NCBI GenBank assembly: GCA_030435675.1
Contig: CM059622.1
Span: 11,098,001-11,162,000, forward strand
DNA: 64,000 nt
Source of the DNA: Steinernema hermaphroditum
Taxonomy: Eukaryota; Nematoda; Chromadorea; Rhabditida; Steinernematidae
Direction of reading: 5' to 3'
Shown: positions 13,195 to 23,359 of the stretch, in pieces
How positions within the stretch are numbered: position 1 is the stretch's first letter
Layout of the letters: each line of letters begins with the position of its first letter
The notes under the pieces: model-generated
What the model was told of the DNA's origin: nothing
Databases searched by the model: none
Seen by the model: the letters and a program-made list of their open reading frames with translations, nothing else
Program-made: the position numbers and the translations under genes

Positions 13195-15265
13195 ATGCTC
13201 CCTGTTCCCGGCATTCTCGTTATCTTTGGTCTCTTATGGCTTTGGATGAAAGCTATCAAGAGGAGAGATCTTCCGCCTGGTCAGTAGATCTTCTATTACG
13301 AATGCACTATTCACAAACAGGTCCAACGCCGCTCCCCGTTCTTGGCAACGCACACCAACTCTTCTGGGCGTTCCTGAGAGGAAGGTCCCATGTGGACGTC
13401 TATCTCGACTGGAAGAAGATCTACGGCAACGTCTACACAATGTACATCGGACCATATCACTGTGTGGTCATAAACGACTACAAGACGACCGTTGATGCGT
13501 TCGTGAAGAACGCCGAACACCACGCTGCTAGGACGGAAGTCTTCCTCTTCAACGACGTTCGAAGTACGTAGAGTTAGAGGAGAGATGGCACAGGAGGTTT
13601 TAGAACATCTCGAATCAGGCTGATGAACCCGTTTTTGCGATTAAAGATGTTGGGTTGGTGTATTGGAAATAGCTCACTGCTTTCAGCCAAATATCATTCC
13701 GTAGGACCGTAGAGTTGACCGTCCCTTTTATTGTACACCTAGTTCGTTCTTAACTCTGTGTCAGACATCAGCAAACAAGTAGTGGGAAAATGGCCCTTTC
13801 TCAATGTATTAAGACACAGACATGAATAAACAGCCTTACTTCTTTAGATAACTTTGGAATAACGTTCGCCTCTGGACCAGGCTGGTTAGAGCAGAGACGT
13901 TTCTCCCTGAGAACCTTGAGAGATTTCGGATTCGGCCGAAACATCATGCAGCTAAGGATTCTGGACGAGTTCCAGTACCGAACAGAGAAGCTGGACCACG
14001 AACTGGACCAACACAAGGGAAAGCCTGTAGAGTTCGATCCCCGTCTCTTCCTGGACCTCCTGATCAGTTCCATCATTAACAGAATACTGGTCGGACACCG
14101 CTATGACGACGTATGTTCTCTTCCAATTTTTGAGCTGACCATATCGGCCTTAGGAACACTGGGAGGACTTCAAAAACTTCAAATACGGGCTCGACCGCGA
14201 GTTCGACGCGCTAACCATTTGGGACTTCGCCTGGATCAACAAGGACAACTATAAACTTCCCGGATTCTGGCAACGCTACAAGACCACCGGCGAACATCAA
14301 CAGGTGATGTTAGAACACATGCGGAAAGTCGTCAAGAGACGGTGGGTTACGGTAGGCAATCCTGTGCGCAAATATTTCTGTTATTCAGACGGGACGAAAT
14401 CGCTTCGGGACAGCACCACTTGGACTATGAACACGGAGGCGACGACTACATCGACGCCTATCTTATTATGTTGGAGAAGAAGAAGGAGAAGAACGAATTC
14501 CTGGGGTGGTTCAGCGACGAGAATCTGGCGACAAATCTGGTCGATCTGTGGATGGCCGGCACAGAGACTACGATCGAGGCCTTGCTGTGGTTCCTGATCT
14601 TCACACTGAACGACATGGCCGTCCAACAGAAACTGAGAGAAGAGTCATTTGCCATCACAAACGGAAACAGAAACGTCGAGCTCACGGACAGACCTAACAT
14701 GCCCTACGCTAACGCTGTGGTTACGGTAACTGACTATCCATCTAACTTTATAAAGCTCATTCGTAGGAGGTCCTTCGATGTGCCAACATATTGAATTTTA
14801 ATCTTCTTCACGAGACCACCACGAAGACCGTTGTAGGGGACTACATTATCCCAGAAAAAGTCACTCTGACGTCCCAACTCTCCGTCATGTTCAAAGACGA
14901 TGAAACCTTTCCCAATGCTGATAAGGTACCACGCGCGTCAATCATACAGCTAATTTGAGTTTTTGCAGTTTGATCCCGATAGATACATCCGCGATAAGGA
15001 CCTAACGAAACAAGTAATCGCATTCGGGGTGGGGAAGAGGGCGTGTGTTGGAGAGAGTCTGGCCAGAGCGGAACTCTTCTTGGTAGTTCTGAAAATAAGA
15101 TTCTGATTCAAACAGAACCTATTTCAGATTATCTCGAACTTCGTACAAAAATACAAATATGCCCCGATACCCAGCGTGGGTCCACCGACCACCAATGAAC
15201 TCTCTACGCTCCTCTTCCTAAGAAGAACGAAGGGTTTTAAAATGTTGATCGAAAAGGTGCATTGA
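13195..15265 (+). CDS. Cytochrome P450, nematode clan 2 (CYP33-like), gene 1
   Basis: ER-anchored haem monooxygenase by family; substrate unknown. Exons: 13195-13279, 13321-13563, 13848-14110, 14154-14341, 14389-14725, 14767-14925, 14969-15082, 15128-15265, giving 508 residues, normal for the family. An N-terminal hydrophobic anchor (residues about 3-18) is followed by LPPGPTPLP. The I-helix reads LWMAGTETT, the K-helix ExxR is EVLR at the start of exon 6, the meander is FDPDRY, and the haem loop is FGVGKRACVG with the axial Cys. Exon phases match the three complete neighbours exactly. The split after LPPG and the intron just before ExxR recur in the cluster. The intron 13564-13847 is longer than the others and looks empty. 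Confidence 0.95.
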
Positions 15266-15558
15266 TGAGTGTGCATGTATATTTTTCTGTATATATTTCC
15301 CTTCGATAGTCACAAATACATATCTGTAATGAATATTTGTAATTTTCTTGCTTACTGCATTTTAACTGTATTCCCAATTGAAGTAACTATTGAAAATGTA
15401 GCGACTCGATCAATAGATCCTTGAATTCCGAAATACCGAGCTGGACGTGCGAGCCGGCTTCGCCTTCGGTTCATTTGGCCTCTAAGTAAATCAGGCTTGA
15501 GTGTGTGGTGGATGATAGTCTTTTGACTGTGGAACCGCCTCGATACTGGTGTTAGAAT
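15266..15558. other. Gap between P450 gene 1 and the retroelement
   Basis: About 290 bases of P450 3' flank. It ends at AGAT (15559-15562), the left copy of the target-site duplication of the inserted element. No gene is seen. Confidence 0.5.
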
Positions 15559-15562
15559 AGAT
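15559..15562. repeat. Left target-site duplication (AGAT)
   Basis: AGAT abuts the left LTR terminus TGTCG and matches AGAT at 19388-19391 after the right terminus. Four or five bases is usual for Ty3/gypsy integrases. Confidence 0.75.
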
Positions 15563-15859
15563 TGTCGTGTCCGTGACACGGCATATTCTCGTATTTCCCC
15601 TCCGGTGATATGTGATCCCCTTGCAACATGTTAGTCTTATCATAAGCATGTATTACAAGGATAATACGTGGTGTAGCGGAAGCATAACGAGGGGAGAGGA
15701 GAGGGAGATAAGGCAGGCTGGTTTTAGGGAGGCGGCGCGGGGCGACCGCTTAAGGGTGAGGATGCAAGGCAGACTGCCGCGGGTAGCGAGCGGGCAGAGG
15801 CGCAGAGTGACTTTTAGCAGGAATTTACTTTTACTTATTTTACAACAAGGCACAACACA
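15563..15859 (-). repeat. LTR in minus orientation (left)
   Basis: Read on the minus strand it begins TGTGTTGTG, a tentative boundary after an A-rich tract, and ends GGACACGACA. Its last ~170 bases match the end of the right LTR read on the plus strand, including GGGATCACAT and a purine-rich GGAGAGGGAGATAAGG on the complement. The first part differs from the right LTR, so the two are not identical copies. Confidence 0.6.
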
Positions 15860-16260
15860 CTTCAAAGATTTTTTGCGATTCTGTACAGTTCCCTTTTGGA
15901 GCTGGTTTCGCAGGCTCGGCGGATGGATTCAACAGTGACCGGGTCGAGGACATCTCCCTAAGACAAAAAAGATAGGACAATGGAAAATACGGAAAAAAAT
16001 CATACCAGAAGCCAGAAGAATGCAACGAACACATTTGTTGTTTTCGTGATTGATCTCTGCCAGGAATTGATATATGGCAATGATGAGCAAAACGCCTACG
16101 ACAATCGCAGGACTTACAAGACCTTCGAGCAGAGCGTCTAGGTCGTAATCTACGGAATATATGGCGGGAGGTCGAGGACCGGAAAAAGCGGGTGACCAAG
16201 AAATACGCGACCATGAATAACATTCAATACTTGACCGCAATGGCCTCGCGTCTCACTGTT
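15860..16260 (-). pseudogene. Transmembrane ORF next to the left LTR, broken, with an intron
   Basis: On the minus strand one frame encodes a clear membrane segment (AIVVGVLLIIAIYQFL, about 16095-16140). A second frame, after an apparent frameshift, reads TTNVFVAFFWLL, then crosses a 47-nt GTATG...CTTAG intron near 15959-16005 into GDVLDPVTVESIRRACETSS and a stop. Its place between the pol region and the LTR is where env-like or accessory genes sit in such elements. No fusion or furin motif is visible, so its role is unknown. It could also be a captured host gene. Confidence 0.45.
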
Positions 16261-16367
16261 TAATTGTAATTTGTGTTTAATTTGTATGTTAGTTTATGGT
16301 TTATTATTGATGTTTCTTATTGATCTAAAATAAATAAGAGTGAAAGTCACTGCTGACCAACACTTCT

Positions 16368-16904
16368 CTAACTAAAGGAACTGAGGGAACTGCAAAATGG
16401 CGATTTTTTCAAAATGGCGATTTTTGTAAAATGGCGATTTTGGCAGTAGCGATTTTTGCAGAATGGCGATTTTTGCAGTAGCGGTTTTTGAGTAGCGATT
16501 ATGTCATGTAACCCTCTTGGAGGTGGTCGGATTTCTTCGGTAATTGCGATAATCTGGTTCTCTTTTATCGTGATTGGGTGATCACTGGAGTTTTGGAGAT
16601 TGATCGATATGCTTCCTTCTGGAGGAATAGCGCCAGCCTGCGTTCCGAAATGTGACAGGCCTTCTTCGAAGTCTGGATAATTGTGGATGTGGTATTCGCC
16701 ATGTTCCCTTCGTGGAATCGGCAATGGAATGTAGCCAGGGATGGGCATCCAGGCTCCTGGTGGCATGTTGACTGTGGTTGACGCTCTTACTGCGAATCGA
16801 GGGTTTTCTTGTCGGTTGAAGTCCCATGATCCTTTTGGGCGATGTAGTTTAACCTGAGGGTACGACTTCTTCTTCCATTCTTTTCGATTCCCTTCTGTTC
16901 GCAT
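16368..16904 (-). pseudogene. Retroelement ORF with a dUTPase-like segment, downstream of integrase
   Basis: About 178 residues. The middle part (VNMPPGAWMPIPGYIPLPIP, then SISINLQNSSDHPITIKENQ and IIAI) resembles the dUTPase-type pattern of a short strand, Asn-containing loop, I-x-x-x-Q-x-I-A at the end. The assignment rests on that pattern only. The last 40 residues come from the tandem repeat and are unlikely to be ancestral. It follows the integrase on the same strand. Confidence 0.4.
16391..16499. repeat. Short tandem repeat, unit about 17-20 bp
   Basis: At least six degenerate units built on AATGGCGATTTTT, alternating with GCAGTAGCGATTTTT, run in tandem inside the retroelement. They overlap the 3' end of the adjacent minus-strand ORF, giving a repetitive KNRYCQNRHF-like tail. 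Confidence 0.8.
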
Positions 16905-17048
16905 CTGCTCTCTTGGCCGATTGCCAGTTAACCATTGGCGTCGGTTTTGTTCACGCCTTGAGTATTCTCTTCGCGGTGCTTTTGAAGGGTCGTCGTTGTT
17001 GTTGATGATCTCTTCCTGACCTGTGACCTTTCGCGCGTCGCCCTTTGT

Positions 17049-18672
17049 CTATTCTTGAGTCTCGTCTGCATGCGTTGCATCATCGAGCTCGTTGATTTGT
17101 AAGGCGTTGACTTGCCAGAGACTATCGTCCGGGCGTTCGTCGTCTTCAGTGTCGGTGTGCTTTTCGCCTTTCTCGGCGGCGTTTACTGGTATTGCCGTCA
17201 GTAGGTTTTTTGCGTTGATGTACGTGGCGCTGGTTGTCGGGGACTTTCCATCCTTGAAGTAGTCTAGTTCTGTGGTTACGAGCACGTTGAGAAAAGAGAC
17301 GATGTCTTCTAGTGAGATGTCCTTGTGTATCCAACTTCTCTGCCATCTCAGACGCTTCGGCCAGAAATTTAGCCAATGGTTTTCGAAGATTAGGTTGACG
17401 GATCAGATGGCACAGGCGATCCTTCTTGATGACGTTGACGAAGTGTGTCTCTCCGTTCTCCGTGTCTGTTAAGCGTTCTTCTTCTCCTCGCATTGTCCAA
17501 TCGATCGCGGCGCCGTGGTCGCGAAGTGGGAGCATTGCAGCTTCTTGAAAGCGCTTTACTCTATCCGCATGAATTCGGATCGTTTTCGACGTCTTTAGAT
17601 CGGCAAGGACTAAATTCGGACGGAAGACTTGTACTACTCTGTACGGTCCTTTCCATCTGTCTTCTAACTTGCTCTTGCGCGTCGGGATCTGGATGAGAAC
17701 TAGGTCTCCAACGTCGATGGGCTTCTCCTTCGTCTTGTGTTTAGCGTCGTAATATGCTTTGTCCGCTTCGCGATTCTGGGCGATATTCTCGCGTACCGTA
17801 TCCCATGCTGCTTGCAGACGTCGTGCGAGAATGGTCTTGTATTCCGATCCTTGCAGCCAATCCTTCTGCTGCAATTTCCAGTCGGCGTCGATCGGGAGTC
17901 GGGCGTCTCTTCCAAAGGTAAGGAAGAACGGCGTTTCTTTCGTGATGCGGTGTACTGAGGTATTGAGGGCGAATGTGATAAACTTAAGTTGTTTATCCCA
18001 TTCGTCAGGACATTTCTTCGCCGTGGATGCGATCATGTCGACAAGTGGTAGGTTGACACGTTCACAGTTTCCATTCGCTTTTGGGTGGTACGGTGTCGTA
18101 CGAATGTTCTTCGTGCCGATCAGCTGTACTAATTCTTCCCAAAAGGCGGATGTGAACTGGGCGCCGTTGTCGGAGATGAGCTCTTCCGGAATGGAGTGAA
18201 TCAGAAATACTTCGTTCACAAGCTTCGGCAACTGTGCGCGCAGTGATGTTGGGAAGGGCGACGGCTGTGACGTACTTCGAGAATGCGTCGACACAAACAA
18301 GTACGTGTGCGTTGCCTTTTCGAGATGGACAAAGCGGTCCGAGGAGGTCGATGTGCAGCTTCTCGTTCGGCTGCTTGGCTTCGCTTCGGATTATCATGGG
18401 TTCATGATGCTTCTGTTGATTGGAGAGCTTCCTCTTCTGGCAGATTTCGCAGCTCGTGACTACTTTTCGCACATCTGTTTTCATTGCCTCCCAAAACACA
18501 CGTCTTTTCAGTTTCTCGAATGTCTTCTCGGCTCCTAGGTGAGCGTTCATCAACGGCGACGTGTGGACTTGTTCGATGATTCTTTGGCGGAGTGCATACG
18601 GGATGACGAGGCGAGGCTCGTCTGCATCGGATTCGGCCTTCACGCGTAGAGTGCCATCGACAAGTTCAAAAT
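17049..18672 (-). pseudogene. Ty3/gypsy-type pol fragment: integrase, frameshifted
   Basis: Minus strand, 5' end cut at about 18672 inside the RNaseH-integrase linker (FELVDGTLRVK). Next come an H2C2 zinc module (HLGAEKTFEKLK ... SCEICQKRK), then the core with HIDLLGP (first Asp), ISDNGAQFTS (second Asp) and NGNCERVN (Glu), and a C-terminal DRWKGPYRVVQVF chromo/GPY-type segment. A frameshift near 18215 separates the first Asp from the rest, and another near 17320 moves the tail into a frame ending at 17049. The catalytic triad residues are still visible. No reverse transcriptase is present. Confidence 0.85.
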
Positions 18673-19160
18673 TTGCGACGGCTTCGGGTCAACCTCGACG
18701 TCCATGGGAACTACACAGTAGGCGAGATCGATGCCCGGTTCATGGGACCCCAAGAACCGTGGCAAGGAACCGTTGCAGAGATGGCAGAGGCAGCCGACGG
18801 TTGGGAACGGTATCTCGCCAACGCGCGACGCCGCTTCCGCCGCCAGGAAATCCCGCGCCCAGGTTATGAAGCCTGGGCAGCGGAAGCCGACGCATCACCT
18901 CCGCGTCAACACCGCTCGGCTCGACATGCGGAGGACCGGCGCGAGCCCATCCCCGAGACTCCGAAGGAACCCAATAATCGCCAATCGACTCGAGGAAGTC
19001 GACCCCGACCCGTGGCATCAACCCCGACCGCGTCGAACATGTTCAGTTCGTCGTATCCGTGGCTTCCACCCGCACCACCGCACTTGACGGAGAAGACTTC
19101 TTCTCCGCTGATGAAGACGCGAATTGGATCGATTTCCAGCGCCGGGTCGGCGCTGAATGA
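18673..19160 (+). pseudogene. Gag-like or C-terminal retroelement fragment, plus strand
   Basis: It starts abruptly at the junction with the inverted pol fragment. One frame encodes a charged stretch (DGWERYLANARRRFRRQEIP, then Pro/Arg-rich sequence). After a frameshift near 18985 a second frame gives TALDGEDFFSADEDANWIDF and stops at 19158-19160. Immediately after the stop comes AGGGAGGG, a polypurine tract, then the right LTR. It is therefore the last ORF before a 3' LTR in its own element. The homology is not recognised. Confidence 0.5.
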
Positions 19161-19387
19161 AGGGAGGGTGTGTCGGGGCGTGGCCCCGCGCGCATCGTCC
19201 CCGGTTCCCCAGTATGTCCGCCCTGCGCCCTCAATACGCACCAGTCGGTCCTTATCTCCCTCTCCTCTTCCCCATGTTACTTCCACTATAATCATACAAT
19301 ACATGCTTTGATCTACCCAACTTGCAACAGGGGGATCACATAGCACGGAAGGGGAACACGAGAATATGCCGTGTCACGGACACGACA
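19161..19387 (+). repeat. Polypurine tract and right LTR (plus orientation)
   Basis: The purine tract AGGGAGGGTG (19161-19170) directly precedes TGTCGGGGCG (19171), and the terminus is GGACACGACA at 19387. This gives a 217-bp TG...CA LTR. Position and orientation fit a 3' LTR. Confidence 0.75.
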
Positions 19388-19391
19388 AGAT
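19388..19391. repeat. Right target-site duplication (AGAT)
   Basis: AGAT abuts the right LTR terminus ACGACA and matches AGAT at 15559-15562 before the left terminus. A chance match of four bases is possible, but the agreement at both exact inverted-repeat ends makes it likely real. Confidence 0.75.
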
Positions 19392-19462
19392 CCAGTTTTA
19401 TTAATTTCATTACCAACAATTTTTTAACAAAATTTCTCGATTTCTCAACTGGTTGATGAAAG

Positions 19463-19618
19463 TTATTTCTCGTCAAGAACGATTCCTTGTTTGAAGTTAA
19501 CGCAAAGTCCTCCAAGGATGCCGCCAAGGGGACCACACGGGTCGTCGTCGGCGGCAATGAAGTCGGAGACGAAGGCGACCAGGAGGAAGACGAAGAGGAC
19601 GAAGTGAAGGAACTGCAT
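19463..19618 (-). CDS. Small secreted Gly-loop peptide precursor, MQF type, copy 1
   Basis: Single exon, 51 residues. A signal peptide (MQFLHFVLFVFLLVAFVSDF, then IAA) is followed by DDD and the loop CGPLGGILGGLC, then VNFKQGIVLDEK. Two Cys enclose a ten-residue Gly/Leu/Ile segment, so a single disulfide ring is likely. Codon choice and length match copies at 40730 and 43033 almost residue for residue, including the loop and VNFKQ, while the last residues vary. A TATA-like CATAAAAGC and a CCAAT-containing box lie upstream. I do not know the family; a neuropeptide-like or defence peptide is inference only. Confidence 0.85.
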   Translation of the reverse strand: MQFLHFVLFVFLLVAFVSDFIAADDDPCGPLGGILGGLCVNFKQGIVLDEK

Positions 19619-19649
19619 GGCGATGGGTGATGGATCCTCGATTGTGGGA

Positions 19650-19727
19650 CAGCTTTTATGCAGAATTTGAATCCAGAACAGACGTAAATTCTACACACAT
19701 AATCCAATCAGAATGCACTTTTGAACA
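19650..19727 (-). promoter_or_regulatory. Conserved MQF-type promoter, copy 1
   Basis: CATAAAAGC lies about 35-45 bases before the ATG. Further up is a box reading CAAAAGTGCATTCTGATTGG on the minus strand, with the inverted CCAAT motif ATTGG. The same pair of elements precedes the MQF copies at 40730 and 43033. Confidence 0.7.
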
Positions 19728-20095
19728 ATGGGGATGAAAAATGCCTGTTCAGAATAATAATATGGGTGTACTCTCGAATTGTCGATCAGTTGCCGATCGC
19801 ATGACTGGATGATATCAGATTAATACCGGAAAATAATTGAGTAAAGGTACCACGCTTCCACGGTTCCTAGTGAACGCTCCGTACTATGGCGCCTCAAGGC
19901 CTGGTCATTTCTTAGATTTTCTACTAGTCTCTTGGTGGTGGAATCCCGAGCTTCTACGTTCTGCACGAAGTTCTGAATTCGCTGCGGTCCAGTGAGAAGT
20001 GTTCCATGCACTTCTGCTAGCATTTACTCTAGTAGCAGTTAATAGGTTGAGTAAAGTATTTATTGAATCAAATACAATTTCATATCTGCGTTATT

Positions 20096-20227
20096 TTATT
20101 TGTCGTTTGAGGCATCATTGCAGAGATAAGGAGGGATTAATCCGCCGAGAATACACATGGCATTTGATGAGCCGATGATGCAGACAACGACGAGGAGAAG
20201 AAGGAGGAGAGCGGCGAGGGTCCTCAT
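20096..20227 (-). CDS. Small secreted Gly-loop peptide precursor, MRT type, copy 1
   Basis: Single exon, 43 residues. A signal peptide of about 23 residues (MRTLAALLLLLLVVVCIIGS, then SNA) is identical to the copy at 42086. The mature part is MCILGGLIPPYLC followed by NDASNDK: one Cys-bracketed ring, shorter in Gly than its relatives, with an acidic tail. It lies 478 bases upstream of the MQF copy 1 gene on the same strand, forming the first MRT-MQF cassette. The target and function are unknown. Confidence 0.8.
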   Translation of the reverse strand: MRTLAALLLLLLVVVCIIGSSNAMCILGGLIPPYLCNDASNDK

Positions 20228-20325
20228 GGTGAAGTACAATCGGGAGACGGTTTGATCTGTCTCTCGCAAGACCGCCTTTATAGGATTGATCACAAACCAA
20301 AATAGGTCCAACATTTAAAAAGGTG
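20228..20325 (-). promoter_or_regulatory. Conserved MRT-type promoter, copy 1
   Basis: On the minus strand, CCTATAAAGGCGGTCTTGCG and then GAGAGACAGATCAAACCGTC lie within 60 bases of the ATG, with the TATA at 20277-20282. The promoter of the 42086 gene is nearly identical, with the TATA at the same distance from the start codon. Confidence 0.75.
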
Positions 20326-20864
20326 TAGCGACATTAACGTCTCACAAAAGAGCTTTTAAGAAGGACCGCCGTAAAAAGGGGCGAAACGGAGAGCAGCAAA
20401 TATGTTGTGTTCAGATTTCGTAACGAAGGACGAGTAGTCTTGACAGTTAAGCATATGGTGCAGAAATTATGTGGTGACAGTGCATGTTTAGATACCTAGA
20501 AGAAATTTGCACAGAAATTCACGGTTAGATTAGCTAAGAAGATCACCCGCTCTTTAGTAAATATAGAAGGAATTTCGCATCGAAGAATCGATGATGGGCA
20601 GAGTATGGCTACCTAGAGTGCATTCGCGCGATACTCTCTTTTCATCTTACTCTTACTCTTCACGACAATTTTATTTCCTGAAAATTCGCTAACGTGAAGA
20701 CTGGGAAAGGCTGAAGATCACTAGAACAAAACAGCCTTGTTTTGGGTTTGCTTTCCTCCTGTTCCATGATCACATCAAATGTAATCAACACATCTTATCG
20801 TCTCCCAAAAACAAGTCTCGCGTCTATTTAACTAGACCCTTAGTCATTATTCGTTCATCGGAAC
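20326..20864. other. Intergenic gap before P450 gene 2
   Basis: No gene is seen. The last 120 bases presumably hold the P450 promoter; no clear TATA box stands out. Confidence 0.4.
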
Positions 20865-22654
20865 ATGGTGTCAATATACGCTATTCTTGCTTTGGCCTTT
20901 GTAGTTTATCTTCTCTTCAAGAAGACGTTCCGGAAGGATCTACCACCAGGTTTTTCCCTAAAATAAGTCTAATCTCCAACTGCACATCTCAGGTCCTCCC
21001 GCGTTGCCACTTTTGGGCAATGCCCACCAATTCATCGTGGGTCGCCTTCAAGGCAAATCGAATGTCGACGTGATGAGAGAGTGGAAGGCGCTGTACGGAA
21101 GCGTCTACACAATGTGGTTGGGTCCTATGCCAGTGGTCATCGTTTGCGACTACAAGACGGCTATGGACGTTTTTGTGAGAAATGGAGAAGATCATGCAGG
21201 CAGAGCGAGCGCCTTTGTTTTCCAAAAAGCCAGAGGTTGGGGTGGCTGGGGTTTACTTGCTATATCATCCACCTCTAGAGAACTTGGGACTTGTGTTCAC
21301 AGACGGTCCCGCCTGGCAAGAACACCGCCGTTTTGCTCTCTTCACGCTTCGAAATTTCGGACTCGGCAGAAACATTATGCAGCAAAGAATTCTCGAAGAG
21401 ATCAAGTATCGCTTCGAGGCGCTGGACAGAGAAATCGACGATTCTAAACGCGGTTATGTCGAAATTAATCCTACCTACTTCCTTGATCTTCTTATTAGCT
21501 CAGTTATCAACAAATTGATTGCCGGATACCGTTATGATGACGTAATGTTAAAAAGTGGATTTTCAATTGTAACACGGAAGTTTAGAGCAATATCGAAGAG
21601 TTCAGAAACTTGAAGCACAGCCTCGATATAACCATGGACATTCTGACTCCACTGGACATGATTCTCTTCAACAATTACACCTACGACTTGCCGCTTTTCC
21701 GAAAACGTTGGGCTGCGACAACGAAGCCTCAGTTCGATATCATCAATTTGATGAGGAAACAGATCGCTGACAGGTATGGACATTGTATTAGGAGTTATTA
21801 TTGTACATATAATTTCAGGCGTCAGGCCATAGCTAGCGGCCAGCACCATCTGGACATGGAACTCGGAGGGGACGACTACATCGACGCCTTCTTCATCGAA
21901 ATGGAAAAGCGAAAACAAAATGGAGAAGACCTCGGCTTCTTCAAAGACGAGTACCTCGCCGCCAATGTAATGGACCTTTGGATTGCCGGAACCGAAACCA
22001 CGATTTCATCTCTGCTGTGGTGCTTCATCTACATCCTTAATGACGCTCCGATCCAGGAAAAACTGCGGGTGGAGTTCCACAGAATCACGAATGGAAATCG
22101 GGAAATCGAACTCACGGACAAGTCTTCCATGCCTTACACAAATGCTGTCATTACGGTATCATTCCACACCGGGGATCGCCTTCATTCACCTATTCAGGAA
22201 TCACTCCGTTGTGGAAATGTTCTCAACTTCAACCTACTCCACAGAACCACGTGTAAGACGGTCGTGGGAGACTACGTGATCCCAGAGAATGTGTCCATCA
22301 CTCCCCAAGTCAGTGTTATCATGACGGAAGAGAAGGAGTTTGCCAATCCAAACAAGGTAATCTCAAACGGCGCCGGACACAAACATCAGTACGTGCTTTT
22401 AGTTCGACCCGGACAGATACATCAAAAACAAGAACCTCGAAAAACAAATGATCCCGTTCGGAATCGGCAAGCGATCGTGCTTGGGGGAGCGTCTCGCAAG
22501 AGCTGAAATGTTCCTGATCCTGTCGAACTTTTTGCAACGATACAAGATATCTATCCCGGAGGGATGCGATCCGCCCTCAATGGAGCAGATCTCACTCGAA
22601 TCAATGATCAGAAGAGCGCGTCCTTATAAAATGAGAGTTGAGAAAGCGCATTAG
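20865..22654 (+). CDS. Cytochrome P450, nematode clan 2 (CYP33-like), gene 2
   Basis: Exons 20865-20949, 20993-21235, 21279-21541, 21586-21773, 21819-22155, 22198-22356, 22403-22654; 508 residues, the same as gene 1. It has the membrane anchor MVSIYAILALAFVVYLLF, hinge LPPGPPALP, I-helix LWIAGTETT, K-helix ExxR as ESLR, meander FDPDRY and haem loop FGIGKRSCLG. All first six exons have the same lengths and phases as gene 1. The last intron of gene 1, between haem loop and C-terminus, is absent here, so the last exon is fused. Substrate unknown. Confidence 0.95.
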
Positions 22655-23359
22655 AAACATTTCAGTGAAATAATGTATTTTATTGTACATAATAAATATT
22701 CGGTGGCGATCAAACTGGTCGTGCGCTCTCAGAAATGATTTGTGTGAGCGGTCGTTCTTGGCCATTGCTGGTCGCCTGAGAGATTCATTCATTGCCCCAG
22801 ATCCCAAAAGTCATGGAACCCCGGAGAGTCGTAGTTCCACGGTCCTCTTAAGAAGACCGCCACCACCGCGCCGCCACTAGAAGACGAAGAACCATTGAAA
22901 GTCTGAAGAGCATGTCGTCAACTGCTTCTATAATGAGATTCCACTGTGCCATACCGCAGAGACTCCTACGGATACGACTCTTCGCCTCCGGATACCCATA
23001 AAAACAGATGGGATCAGTGCGTTCGACTTCCACGAGATCACAAGATCCAAAAGCAGGATCTACGGCGTTTTCTATTTCGGATGATACCCTGTATCAAGTG
23101 TCGTCTTCCACATCAATTAGTGACATCAGTTCCGCATTCCCTATACATTTTTGCCCGCATTGAGTTGACTCTGAAATATCATCATAAAACCAGTTCTTCA
23201 ACTATGCCATGCGTCTTAACATCATAACACTCCACTGTGTAGTCTGTAACATTGGGGCGCTCTTATTTTTGGGAGCATGTCTGTGTTATCTATCCTTCAC
23301 GTTATGCCTGTACACAAATACAAATTACACATATCGAAAGGGACGACATTTCCTGGTGC
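22655..23359. other. Gap between P450 gene 2 and the Srsx receptor
   Basis: An AATAAA-like signal lies at about 22690, just after the P450 stop. From 22800 to 23010 is a diverged copy of the 12741-12960 module. No gene is recognised. Confidence 0.4.
22800..23010. repeat. Diverged copy of the 12741-12960 module
   Basis: It shares ordered blocks with 12741-12960, including GTAGTTCC, TTAAGAAGACC and a CCGGAGGCGAAG/CCGAAGGCGTCAA match on the minus strand. Reading frames are short in both copies. Confidence 0.45.

Larger units (their letters stand above)
15563..19387. mobile_element. LTR-retrotransposon-derived element with inverted LTRs and a 4-bp target duplication
   Basis: The two ends are perfect inverted repeats of at least 30 bp (left end TGTCGTGTCCGTGACACGGC; right end its complement), with imperfect inverted similarity continuing about 170 bp. 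AGAT flanks both sides (15559-15562 and 19388-19391), so the whole unit behaves as one insertion. Inside, a minus-strand Ty3/gypsy-type pol fragment faces a plus-strand gag-like fragment, and they meet at about 18672. The right LTR follows a purine tract. The parts suggest two 5'-truncated copies joined head to head, or an inversion, then inserted as one piece. Several frameshifts show it is inactive. Confidence 0.85.

Noticed and set aside
15612..15938. Plus-strand ORF of 108 codons across the left LTR
   Set aside because: It overlaps the LTR and the antisense membrane ORF, has low-complexity Arg/Glu sequence, and shows no splice or start support.
17445..18199. Plus-strand ORFs of 83-146 codons over the pol region
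   Set aside because: They are antisense shadows of the integrase frames, which carry the recognisable motifs.
15563..19387. A Polinton or cut-and-paste DNA transposon with terminal inverted repeats
   Set aside because: The integrase has the H2C2 and chromo/GPY-type layout of Ty3/gypsy pol. The right end has a purine tract followed by a TG...CA LTR, and no DNA polymerase, capsid or DDE transposase of a DNA element is present.
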